A stretch of DNA of 46,746 nt, taken from NCBI RefSeq assembly GCF_029168335.1, contig NZ_JARGYC010000038.1, positions 1-46,746 of the forward strand. The letters run 5' to 3'. Below, piece after piece: positions 36,417 through 44,183 of the stretch; position 1 is the stretch's first letter, and every line of letters starts with the position of its first letter. The DNA comes from Psychromarinibacter sediminicola. Its GTDB lineage: Bacteria > Pseudomonadota > Alphaproteobacteria > Rhodobacterales > Rhodobacteraceae. The notes beneath the pieces were generated by a model, which saw nothing but the letters and a program-made list of their open reading frames with translations, was not told the origin of the DNA and did not search any database. The position numbers and the translations under genes were made by a program.

Positions 36417-37615
36417 TGGATCTGTCGACCCGCCGCATCGCTGCCCGACGACCCTTCGGCGGCGCGCCCGACCGGGCCGCCGCCCAGGACGCGCTGACGG
36501 GCATAACCCTGTCCCACATCGTCCTGCCGCTGGAAAATCCGCTGTCGGACGCCAAGGTGCTGACGGGGCGCCAGTCGCCGCTTTCCGCCGTGGACATCCT
36601 CGCCTGCGAGGCGGTGTCGGAAAACGGCCACCGCGGCATGGGCTTCGCCTATACCCTGCGCGCCGGCGGGTCCGGCATGTTCGCGCTGGCCTGCGAGGTG
36701 GCCGACCGCATCCTCAGCCACGACCCGAACGACATCGGCCGCCTGTGGGAACGCCTGCGCTGGCAGACCAACTCATTGGGCCAGGGCGGCATGTCCTACC
36801 AGACCATCGGCGCCTTCGACACGGCGCTGTGGGACATGAAGGCCCGCGCCGCCGGCCTGCCGCTGGCCAAGCTCCTTGGCGCGCATCACGACAGCATGCG
36901 CATCTACAACAGCCAGGGCCAGTACCTGCAGGCGTCGGTCGACGAGATGAAGGCGGCCGCCGACCGCTCCATCGGGCTCGGCATAGGTGGCATCAAGATG
37001 AAGGTCGGCCAGCCCGACGGGCAGGAGGACCTGAAGCGTATCCAGGCGATGCGCGACCACCTGCCCGACCACATCGCCTTCATGGTCGACGCCAACCAGC
37101 AATGGGACCGCGCCTACGCCCTGCAGTTCGGCAGGATCGTGGACGAGATGGGCCTCGCCTTCATCGAGGAGCCGCTCGATGCGCTGGATTTCGAGGGCCA
37201 CGCGGACCTCGCCCGCAACCTCGCCACGCCCATCGCGACCGGCGAGATGCTGACCTCGCCGACCGAGGCGATCCAGCTGGCGCAACAGGCCGCCTGCGAC
37301 GTCAGCCAGGTCGACGCCCTGCGAATCGGCGGCGTGACGCCGTTCCTCAAGGCGATGGCGATGGCCGAGGCCCACCGCATCCAGATCGCCCCGCACTGGC
37401 TGATGGAGCTGCACGTCCACCTCGCCGCGGCCTTCCCCGAAGCGCCGTGGATCGAGCATTTCCACTGGTTAGAGCCGCTGTTCGACGAACGGCTCGACAT
37501 CGCCGACGGCCGCGTCGCGGTGCCCACGCGCCCCGGCCTCGGCCTGACGCTGTCGTCCAAGGCCCGCGACTGGACCGTGGCCAGCCAGGACATCGGAGAA
37601 GGAGGCCGCCCATGA
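36416..37615 (+). CDS. Enolase-superfamily sugar-acid dehydratase, L-talarate/galactarate dehydratase-like
   Basis: A 399-residue member of the mandelate racemase group. It resembles Salmonella L-talarate/galactarate dehydratase along its length: SDAKVLTGRQSPL, ALWDMKARAAGLPLAKLLGA, GGIKMKVGQP, VDANQQWDR, IEEPLDALDFEGHA, TGEMLTS and APHWLMELHVHLAAAFPE. Catalytic Lys196 (KMK, 194-196), metal ligands Asp225, Glu251 and Glu277, and the His327/Asp300 dyad are all present. The expected product from galactarate is 5-keto-4-deoxyglucarate, the substrate of the KdgD-like enzyme at the end of the array. The next gene starts inside its stop (ATGA). Confidence 0.9.
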
Positions 37616-38499
37616 CCGAGGTACTCACCCCAGAGCAACAGGACTTCTACGCCCGCGAAGGCTATCTGATCCTGGAAAACCGCGTCCCCGACGCGATCAT
37701 GGACGGCATCCGCGCCGAGATTGACCGCTTCCGCGCGCTCGCCCGCGGCATGACCGCCTCCGACGACCGCATCGACCTGGAGGACAGCCACAACCCGGAC
37801 GACCCGCGCATCCGCCGGGTCAAGCTGCCCCACACCCAGTCGCAGCCGGTGGACGAGCTGATGCGCTCGGACCACATCCTCGCCCCGGTGCGCGACCTGA
37901 TCGGCCCGGATGTCCGCCTGCAGACGACCAAGCTCAACATGAAGTCCGCCGGCTACGGCGCCGCGGTCGAATGGCACCAGGACTGGGCGTTCTACCCCTA
38001 TACCAACGACGACGTGCTCGCCGTGGGCCTGCTGATCGACGACATGACCGAGGAGAACGGCCCGCTGATGGTCATGCCCGGCACCCATCGCGGCCCGGTG
38101 CTGAACCACCACCACAACGGCTACTTCGCCGGCGCCGTGGACCTGCAGGCCGAAGGGATCGACATGGCCGACGCGGTGCCGCTAATGGGCCCGGCCGGCT
38201 CGATCTCGATCCATCACGGCCGCGTGCTGCACGGCTCGGCGCTGAACCGCTCCACCCGCGACCGCCGGATCGTCTTCTTCGAGATGATGGCCGCCGACGC
38301 CTTCCCGATCTTCGGCCAGCACCCGCACCCCGCCTCGCTGGAGGAGTTCGACGCGCGGATGCTCTGCGGCACCCCGACGCTGGAGCCGCGCATGGCCGAG
38401 GTGCCGGTGCGCGTGCCGCTGCCGAAACCGCCGACCCAAGGGTCGATCTACGAAATCCAGAAGGCCATGGGCAAACGCTCGTTCGAGGTACATCAATGA
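37612..38499 (+). CDS. PhyH-family Fe(II)/2-oxoglutarate dioxygenase
   Basis: A 295-residue phytanoyl-CoA dioxygenase-fold protein. The iron-binding HxD is in EWHQDWAFYP, the distal His in HHGRVLHGSALNRS, and the nearby Arg of STRDRR would hold 2-oxoglutarate. Such enzymes hydroxylate or oxidatively demethylate small molecules. It has 4-nt overlaps with both neighbours, so it is firmly part of the sugar-acid array, but no standard pentonate or hexarate pathway needs an oxygenase. The substrate is unknown; a modified (for example O-methylated) sugar acid is one guess. Confidence 0.88.
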   Translation: MTEVLTPEQQDFYAREGYLILENRVPDAIMDGIRAEIDRFRALARGMTASDDRIDLEDSHNPDDPRIRRVKLPHTQSQPVDELMRSDHILAPVRDLIGPDVRLQTTKLNMKSAGYGAAVEWHQDWAFYPYTNDDVLAVGLLIDDMTEENGPLMVMPGTHRGPVLNHHHNGYFAGAVDLQAEGIDMADAVPLMGPAGSISIHHGRVLHGSALNRSTRDRRIVFFEMMAADAFPIFGQHPHPASLEEFDARMLCGTPTLEPRMAEVPVRVPLPKPPTQGSIYEIQKAMGKRSFEVHQ

Positions 38500-39407
38500 C
38501 CAACCTGACCCGCGCCCTCACCGGCATCTCCGGCATCCTCGCCACCCCCTACGACGCCGACGGCGCCATCGCGCCCGAGAAGCAGGCGCCCATCGTCGAG
38601 CGGGCGCTGAAGGCCGGTGTCCACATCCTGACGGCCAACGGCAATACCGGCGAGTTCTACTCGCTGACGACCGACGAGGCGGTCGCGATGGTGCAGTCCG
38701 CCGCCGACCATATCCGGGGCCGCTGCCCGCTGGTCGCCGGTGTCGGCCGCGCCATCCCCGACGCGATGCGGCTGGCGAAGGCCAGCGCCGAGGCCGGCGC
38801 CGACGCGCTGATGATCCACCAGCCGCCCGACCCGTTCGTGGCGCCGCGCGGCGTGGTCGATTACGTGAAAGCCGTCTCTGATGCGGGCCAGAACCTGCCC
38901 CTCATCCTCTACCTGCGCAACGACGCCATCGGCACCGACGCCATCGCCGCGCTTTGCGAGATCCCCGGCGTCGTCGGCGTGAAATGGGCCACGCCCAACC
39001 CGATGAAGCTCAAGGCCGCCATCGCCGCCTCGCCCGACGACATCGTCTGGGTCGGCGGCCTGGCCGAGGTCTGGGCGCCCAGCTTCTACGCCGTCGGCGC
39101 GCGCGGCTTCACCTCCGGCCTGATCAATGTCTGGCCCGAACGCTCTGTCGCCATCTCCGAGGCGCTGGAGGCGGGCGACTACCGGAAGGCCCGCGACCTC
39201 ATTGCACAGATGCAGGTGTTCGAGGATATCAGGGCCGAGGAACAGGGCGGCGCCAACGTGCCCGGCGTGAAGGCGGCGCTGGCGATGATGGGCGAGGACT
39301 GCGGCGGCGTCCGCCCGCCCGCCGCCTGGCCGCTGACCGACGACCAGACCGCGCGCCTGCGGGTCTTCATGGATGAAAACGGCCTGCTGGCGCGGGCTGC
39401 GAGCTGA
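38496..39407 (+). CDS. DHDPS/NAL-family lyase or dehydratase
   Basis: A 303-residue TIM-barrel class I lyase. Conserved features are the carboxylate-binding loop NGNTGE (48-53), Tyr139 in ILYLRND, and the Schiff-base lysine Lys163 in GVKWATPN. This family includes 2-keto-3-deoxy sugar-acid aldolases and dehydratases as well as dihydrodipicolinate synthase; in this setting a 2-keto-3-deoxy acid is the likely substrate. It is distinct from the KdgD-like DHDPS homologue at 45775. Coupled by a 4-nt overlap to the PhyH gene, and followed by an RraA-family gene after 10 bp. Confidence 0.88.
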   Translation: MTNLTRALTGISGILATPYDADGAIAPEKQAPIVERALKAGVHILTANGNTGEFYSLTTDEAVAMVQSAADHIRGRCPLVAGVGRAIPDAMRLAKASAEAGADALMIHQPPDPFVAPRGVVDYVKAVSDAGQNLPLILYLRNDAIGTDAIAALCEIPGVVGVKWATPNPMKLKAAIAASPDDIVWVGGLAEVWAPSFYAVGARGFTSGLINVWPERSVAISEALEAGDYRKARDLIAQMQVFEDIRAEEQGGANVPGVKAALAMMGEDCGGVRPPAAWPLTDDQTARLRVFMDENGLLARAAS

Positions 39408-39417
39408 GGGAACGGAA

Positions 39418-40137
39418 ATGACGGACGTGAAATCGGAAACGCTGGAAAAGCTCAAGACGGTCAGCGTGGCGACGCTCTGCACCGCGCTCTACAAGCGCGG
39501 GCTCAGGAACCAGGTGATCCAGGACGTGCATCCGGTGAAGGCCAAGGGCGTCAACATGGTCGGCCCCGCCTTCACCCTGCGCTACATGCCCGCGCGCGAG
39601 GACCGCAACACGCTGGCCGTGTTCCGCAACCCCGAGCATCCGCAGCGCAAGGCGATCGAGGAGTGCCCGCCGGGCCACGTCATGGTGATGGACAGCCGCA
39701 AGGACGCCACTGCCGCCTCGGCCGGCGACATCCTGATCACCCGGCTGATGGTCCGGGGCGGCGCCGGAGTCGTCACTGACGGCGGGTTCAGGGACGCGAT
39801 GCGCATCGGCGAGCTGGACATGCCGGCCTATCATAACCGCCCCTCCAGCCCCACCAACCTGACGATCAACGAGGCCATCGAGATCAACTGCCCGATCGGC
39901 TGCGGCGACGCGCCGGTGTTTCCGGGCGACATCATCGTCGGCGACGACGACAGCGTCATCGTGATCCCGGCGCATCTTGCCGACGAGGTCGCCGAGGAGG
40001 CGGTCGAGATGACCGCCTACGAGGATTTCGTCGTGGAGCAGGTAAAGGGCGGCGCGACCATCATCGGTCTCTATCCCGCCACGAAAGAGGAAAACCTGGA
40101 GAAGTTCGCCGAGTGGCGCAAGGCCAACAACCGCTAG
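39418..40137 (+). CDS. RraA-family protein, copy 1 (aldolase/decarboxylase-like)
   Basis: A 239-residue member of the RraA/HMG-CHA aldolase family: TLCTALYKRGLRNQ near the N-terminus, DSRKDATAASAGDILITRLM, the metal and substrate motif VVTDGGFRDAMRIG (Arg and Asp as in 4-hydroxy-4-methyl-2-oxoglutarate aldolase), and VFPGDIIVGDDDSVIVIP. Despite common labels it is unlikely to be an RNase E inhibitor or a methyltransferase. It may cleave or decarboxylate a 2-keto acid from this pathway. It precedes the palindrome stack, and a paralogue follows the next gene. Confidence 0.85.
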   Translation: MTDVKSETLEKLKTVSVATLCTALYKRGLRNQVIQDVHPVKAKGVNMVGPAFTLRYMPAREDRNTLAVFRNPEHPQRKAIEECPPGHVMVMDSRKDATAASAGDILITRLMVRGGAGVVTDGGFRDAMRIGELDMPAYHNRPSSPTNLTINEAIEINCPIGCGDAPVFPGDIIVGDDDSVIVIPAHLADEVAEEAVEMTAYEDFVVEQVKGGATIIGLYPATKEENLEKFAEWRKANNR

Positions 40138-40148
40138 GCCCGACGCCA

Positions 40149-40226
40149 CACGATCTTCTAGAAGATCGTGGCCGGCAAAATCTTCTAGAAGATTTTGAAC
40201 ATGCAGGATTTTCTAGAAAATCCTGC
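40149..40226. repeat. Stack of three perfect CTAG-centred palindromes
   Basis: Three perfect dyads, all with TTCTAGAA cores, lie in the 112-bp gap between RraA copy 1 and the UxaA/GarD gene: 40149-40170 (22 bp, half CACGATCTTCT), 40176-40197 (22 bp, half CAAAATCTTCT) and 40203-40226 (24 bp, half GCAGGATTTTCT). Their centres are 27 and 28 bp apart. In RNA each forms a loop-poor hairpin. CTAG and AT-rich DNA are rare in the surrounding genes. No T-run follows, so simple terminators are unlikely. Confidence 0.9.
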
Positions 40227-40249
40227 TCTCAGGATCCACGCAGGACCGC

Positions 40250-41788
40250 ATGACCACCGAAACGCTCGCCAGATCCCCCGTCATCCGCCTCGACCCCGCC
40301 GACAACGTCGTCGTGGCGCGCGAGGACATCGCGGCCGGGGTCTCGATTCCGTCCGAGGGCGTGACCACGAACCACGATGTGCCGGTGGGCCACAAGCTCG
40401 CCACCCGGCCCATCGCCAAGGGCGACCCGGTCCTGAAATACAACACCACCATCGGCTTCGCCGGCGAGGACATCGCGCCGGGCGACTGGCTGCACGCCCA
40501 CAACGTGCTGATGGACGAGGTCCAGAAGGACTACCGCCACGCGCAGGATTACGTGGCGGTCGAACTCCTGCCCGAGAACGAGCGCGCCACCTTCCTGGGC
40601 TACCCCCGCGCCGACGGCCGCTACGGCACGCGCAACATGATCGGTATCTTCATCACCGTGAACTGCGCCGCCACCGTCGCCCGGATGATCAGCCGCTATT
40701 TCGACGAGGAGCGCCTCGCCGACTATCCCAACGTGGACGGCGTCGTGGCCTTCATCCACGAACAGGGCTGCGGCATGGAACAGACGGGCGAACCGCTCGA
40801 CCTCCTGCGCCGCACGCTGGCCGGCTATATCCGCCACCCCAATACCGCCGGCGCGCTGGTCTGCTCGCTGGGCTGCGAGCGCAACAACCTGCAGAGATTC
40901 ATGGAGGCCGAAAGCCTCGACACCGGCAAGATGCTGCGCACCGTCACCATGCAGCAGATCGGCGGCACCAAGGCCGCGATCGAGGAGGGCAAGGCCGTCA
41001 TCCGCGAGATGCTGGAGGAAGCCAACCGGATCGAGCGCGAACCCGCCTCCGCCGAACACATCACCATCGGCCTGCAATGCGGCGGCTCCGACGGGTTCTC
41101 GGGCCTGTCGGCCAACCCCGCGCTCGGCAAGGCGGTGGACATCCTCGTGCGCCACGGCGGCACCGCCATCCTGTCGGAAACCTCGGAGCTTTACGGCGTC
41201 GAGCACACCCTGACCGCCCGCGCGAAATCGGAAGAGATCGGCCGCAAGTTCATCGAGCGCATCGACTGGTGGCTCGACTACAACGCCGGGCGCGACACCC
41301 AGATCAACGGCCGCGTCAGCCCCGGCAACCAGGAAGGCGGGCTGGCCAACGTGATCGAGAAATCGCTGGGCGGCGCCAAGAAGGGCGGCTCCACCGGCAT
41401 CAACGCGGTCTACGAATACGCCTATCCGGTCACCGAAAAGGGCCTCGTCCTGATGGACACGCCCGGCTTCGACCCGGTCTCGGCCACCGGCCAGATCGCT
41501 GGCGGCGCCAACCTGATCTGCTTCACCACCGGCCGCGGCTCCTGCTTCGGCTCCTACCCCGCGCCGACGATCAAGCTGGCCTCGAACACGCCGATGTACA
41601 CCCGGATGCAGGGCGACATGGACCTCAACTGCGGCCAGGTGATCGACGGCACGAAGACGCTGGACGAGATGGGCGAGGAGATCTTCGCCAAGATCCTCGC
41701 CACCGCCTCGGGCGCGCCGTCCAAGTCGGAACTGCTGGGCGTCGGCGAGGAAGAGTTCGCCCCGTGGCAGATCGGGGTTCTGTCGTGA
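40250..41788 (+). CDS. UxaA/GarD-family dehydratase (altronate or galactarate dehydratase-like)
   Basis: A 512-residue iron-dependent hydro-lyase with an N-terminal SAF domain (about 10-90; VPVGHKLATRPIAKGDPVLK) and the UxaA/GarD catalytic region: PRADGRYGTRNMIGIFITVN, EQGCGMEQTG, VCSLGCERNNLQRF, LQCGGSDGFSGLSANPALGK, SPGNQEGGLANVIEKSLGGA and CFTTGRGSCFGS. Length and motifs fit both altronate dehydratase (UxaA) and galactarate dehydratase (GarD); I cannot separate them by eye. The products, 2-keto-3-deoxygluconate or 5-keto-4-deoxyglucarate, could both enter the array. It overlaps the next gene by 4 nt (GTGA). Confidence 0.88.
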   Translation: MTTETLARSPVIRLDPADNVVVAREDIAAGVSIPSEGVTTNHDVPVGHKLATRPIAKGDPVLKYNTTIGFAGEDIAPGDWLHAHNVLMDEVQKDYRHAQDYVAVELLPENERATFLGYPRADGRYGTRNMIGIFITVNCAATVARMISRYFDEERLADYPNVDGVVAFIHEQGCGMEQTGEPLDLLRRTLAGYIRHPNTAGALVCSLGCERNNLQRFMEAESLDTGKMLRTVTMQQIGGTKAAIEEGKAVIREMLEEANRIEREPASAEHITIGLQCGGSDGFSGLSANPALGKAVDILVRHGGTAILSETSELYGVEHTLTARAKSEEIGRKFIERIDWWLDYNAGRDTQINGRVSPGNQEGGLANVIEKSLGGAKKGGSTGINAVYEYAYPVTEKGLVLMDTPGFDPVSATGQIAGGANLICFTTGRGSCFGSYPAPTIKLASNTPMYTRMQGDMDLNCGQVIDGTKTLDEMGEEIFAKILATASGAPSKSELLGVGEEEFAPWQIGVLS

Positions 41789-42513
41789 CCGATATCGCCG
41801 CCGATACGCTCGACAAGCTGAAGACATGCAGCCAGGGCACGATCACCACCCAGCTCTTCAAGCGCGGCTTCAAGCAGCAGTTTCTTGTGGGCCTCGCGCC
41901 ACTCAACAAGGCCGCCGGCCCCTTCGCCGGCGAGGCCTTCACCCTCCGCTTCATCCCGTCGCGCGAGGACAGGGATTACGACCTGTCCGATCTGCACAAG
42001 CGCGGCGAGGACAACATGCAGTGGGAAGCGGTCGAGGCCATCGGCGAAGGCCAGGTCATGATGATCGACAGCCGGAACGACCCCCGCGCGGCCAGCGCCG
42101 GGAACATGCTGATGACCCGCATGATGCGCAAGGGCGTCGCCGCGGCCGTGACCGACGGCGCCTTCCGCGACGGGACGGAGATCGCCGCCATGCCCTTTCC
42201 CGCCTACTGCCGCGCCAACACCGCCTCCACCCGGCCCGCCTTTCACCGCGCCGTCGACATGCAGCTGCCGATCGGCTGTGCCGACGTCGCGGTCTATCCC
42301 GGCGACATCGTGGTGGGCGACGCCGACGGCGTCTCGGTGATCCCTCGCGCCATCGCCGCCGAGCTGGCCGAAGAGGCCGCCGAGCAGGAACTGCGCGAGA
42401 CCTTCCTGTTCACCAAGATCGACGCGGGCGCGCCGCTCTGGGGCACCTACCCTGCGAGCGCCGAGACGCTGACCGAATACGAAGCCTGGAAAGCCGGGAG
42501 GAATACGCCGTGA
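41785..42513 (+). CDS. RraA-family protein, copy 2
   Basis: A 242-residue paralogue of the gene at 39418: TLDKLKTCSQGTITTQLFKR, MMIDSRNDPRAASAGNMLMT, AVTDGAFRDGTEIAAMPFPA and VYPGDIVVGDADGVSVIP. The Arg/Asp metal motif DGAFRD is intact, so it is probably an active aldolase or decarboxylase-type enzyme. It uses a GTG start inside the stop of the UxaA/GarD gene and its own stop overlaps the SnoaL-like gene, so it is tightly coupled to both. The substrate-side residues after FRD differ from copy 1, suggesting different substrates or a hetero-oligomer. Confidence 0.86.
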   Translation: MTDIAADTLDKLKTCSQGTITTQLFKRGFKQQFLVGLAPLNKAAGPFAGEAFTLRFIPSREDRDYDLSDLHKRGEDNMQWEAVEAIGEGQVMMIDSRNDPRAASAGNMLMTRMMRKGVAAAVTDGAFRDGTEIAAMPFPAYCRANTASTRPAFHRAVDMQLPIGCADVAVYPGDIVVGDADGVSVIPRAIAAELAEEAAEQELRETFLFTKIDAGAPLWGTYPASAETLTEYEAWKAGRNTP

Positions 42514-42968
42514 CAGCCCGGAAGGCCGAGGCGCTGATCCGCCACTACTTCGACATGTGCAACGCCGCCGACCGGCAGGGTCTGATCGACTGTTTCACGC
42601 CCGACGGCACGCATTACTTCCCGCCGGGCCTCCCCGGCGCACCGTGGCGCGGGGCACAGGCCGTGGCCGACGGCTGGGTGTGGTGCGTCGAGAATTTCGG
42701 CTCTAAATGGACGATAGAGAAGATCCTCGCCACGCCCGACGGTCGCGAGGCGGTCATCGAATGGACCCACTGGAAGACCGCCATCGGCGAGGTCCTGCGC
42801 GGCGACGAGTGGTACGTCTTCAACGACGACGTCACCAGGATCGTCGAGATCCGCGCCTACTACGCCAGCCCGGTGAACAAGGCCGATCCGGTGAACGCGC
42901 TGCACGGGTTCGACTACGCGACCCGCGGGTTTCACATGGAGCCCCCCGAGGTTCCCGGCCGGGACTGA
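42510..42968 (+). CDS. SnoaL/NTF2-like protein
   Basis: A 152-residue cone-shaped alpha+beta protein of the SnoaL/NTF2 superfamily: ALIRHYFDMCNAADRQGLID, CFTPDGTHYFPPGLPG, EAVIEWTHWKTAIGE and ITRIVEIRAYYASP-like strands. Such folds serve as hydratases, isomerases or ligand-binding proteins. No member with a clear role in sugar-acid degradation comes to mind. It starts at GTG inside the RraA-2 stop. A 61-bp gap with a 9-bp direct repeat (ACGGTCCGC at 42984 and 43001) separates it from the FAH-type gene. Confidence 0.8.
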   Translation: MTARKAEALIRHYFDMCNAADRQGLIDCFTPDGTHYFPPGLPGAPWRGAQAVADGWVWCVENFGSKWTIEKILATPDGREAVIEWTHWKTAIGEVLRGDEWYVFNDDVTRIVEIRAYYASPVNKADPVNALHGFDYATRGFHMEPPEVPGRD

Positions 42969-43029
42969 CGCATCGCTTGCAGCACGGTCCGCACTCTGAG
43001 ACGGTCCGCGCGGCACAGGAGGACGAGGG

Positions 43030-44169
43030 ATGGAACTGAACGAATCGGAACGACAGGGCCTCTGGCTCGGCCGCGTCTGGCGGCCCGGAATCGGCCCCGC
43101 CGTCGTCACCCTCCGCGACGGCCAGCTCGTCGACATCACGTCGAAGACCGCGCCCACCGTGCGCGACGTGCTGGACATGGACGACCCCGCCGGGCACGTC
43201 CGCAGCGCGCCGGGCGACCCGCTCGGCCCGCCCGAGGACTTCGACGGCCCAACCGCGACCCCGGACGGCCCGCATCTCCTCGCCCCCTGCGACCTGCAGG
43301 CGATCAAGGCCTGCGGCGTCACCTTCGCCCAGTCCATGGTCGAACGGGTGATCGAGGAACAGGCCGCCGGCGACCCGGCCAAGGCCGACGAGATCCGCAA
43401 GCGCGTCTCGGAAAGCATCGGCGACAGTCTCGACCAGATCGAGGCCGGCTCCGAGCAGGCCGCAAAGGTCAAACAGGAACTCATCGCGCTCGGCATGTGG
43501 TCGCAGTATCTCGAAGTCGGGATCGGCCCCGATGCCGAGGTCTTCTCCAAGGCGCAGACGCTCTCCGCCGTCGGCACCGGCGCGGAAGTGGGCCTGCACC
43601 CCATCTCGAAATGGAACAACCCCGAGCCGGAGATCGTGCTGGCGGTCAACGCGCGCGGAACGATCCAGGGCGCGACGCTCGGCAACGACGTCAACCTGCG
43701 CGATGTCGAGGGGCGCTCGGCACTGCTTCTGTCCAAGGCCAAGGACAACAATGCCTCCTGCGCCATCGGCCCGATGATCCGCCTGTTCGACGACGGCTTC
43801 ACGCTGGACGACGTGCGCAACGCCTGGCTGACCCTCCGGGTGGAGGGCACCGACGGCTACACGCTCGACGGCCGCTCCGACATGTCGAAGATTAGCCGCG
43901 ATCCGGCCGACCTCGTGTGCCAGACCATCGGCCGTCACCACCAGTATCCCGACGGCTTCATGCTGTTCCTCGGCACGCTCTTCGCGCCGACCGAGGACCG
44001 GGACGAGCCCGGACAGGGCTTTACCCACCATATCGGCGACCGCGTGACCATCGCCTGCGATGGCCTAGGTCGCCTTACGAACACCGTCCGGCTGTCCACC
44101 GACTGCCCGGAATGGACCTTCGGGCTGGCCGCGCTGATGCGCAACCTGGCCGGCCGCAACCTGCTGTAA
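43030..44169 (+). CDS. FAH-family 2-keto-3-deoxy sugar-acid dehydratase (XylX-like)
   Basis: A 379-residue fumarylacetoacetate hydrolase-fold protein of the long type found in oxidative pentose pathways, such as Caulobacter XylX (2-keto-3-deoxy-D-xylonate dehydratase), and unlike the shorter FAH hydrolases. Features include LWLGRVWRPGIGPAVVTL, IKACGVTFAQSMVERVIEEQ, ISKWNNPEPEIVLAVN with metal-binding acidic residues, and GNDVNLRDVEGRSALLLSKA. The predicted product is alpha-ketoglutarate semialdehyde, the substrate of the enzyme encoded 14 bp downstream. GAGGACGAGGG precedes the ATG. Confidence 0.85.
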   Translation: MELNESERQGLWLGRVWRPGIGPAVVTLRDGQLVDITSKTAPTVRDVLDMDDPAGHVRSAPGDPLGPPEDFDGPTATPDGPHLLAPCDLQAIKACGVTFAQSMVERVIEEQAAGDPAKADEIRKRVSESIGDSLDQIEAGSEQAAKVKQELIALGMWSQYLEVGIGPDAEVFSKAQTLSAVGTGAEVGLHPISKWNNPEPEIVLAVNARGTIQGATLGNDVNLRDVEGRSALLLSKAKDNNASCAIGPMIRLFDDGFTLDDVRNAWLTLRVEGTDGYTLDGRSDMSKISRDPADLVCQTIGRHHQYPDGFMLFLGTLFAPTEDRDEPGQGFTHHIGDRVTIACDGLGRLTNTVRLSTDCPEWTFGLAALMRNLAGRNLL

Positions 44170-44183
44170 CGAAAGGACGCGAA

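Noticed and set aside
42984-43009. 9-bp direct repeat ACGGTCCGC before the FAH gene
   Set aside because: Short, two copies only, 17 bp apart in GC-rich DNA; not enough for a regulatory call.
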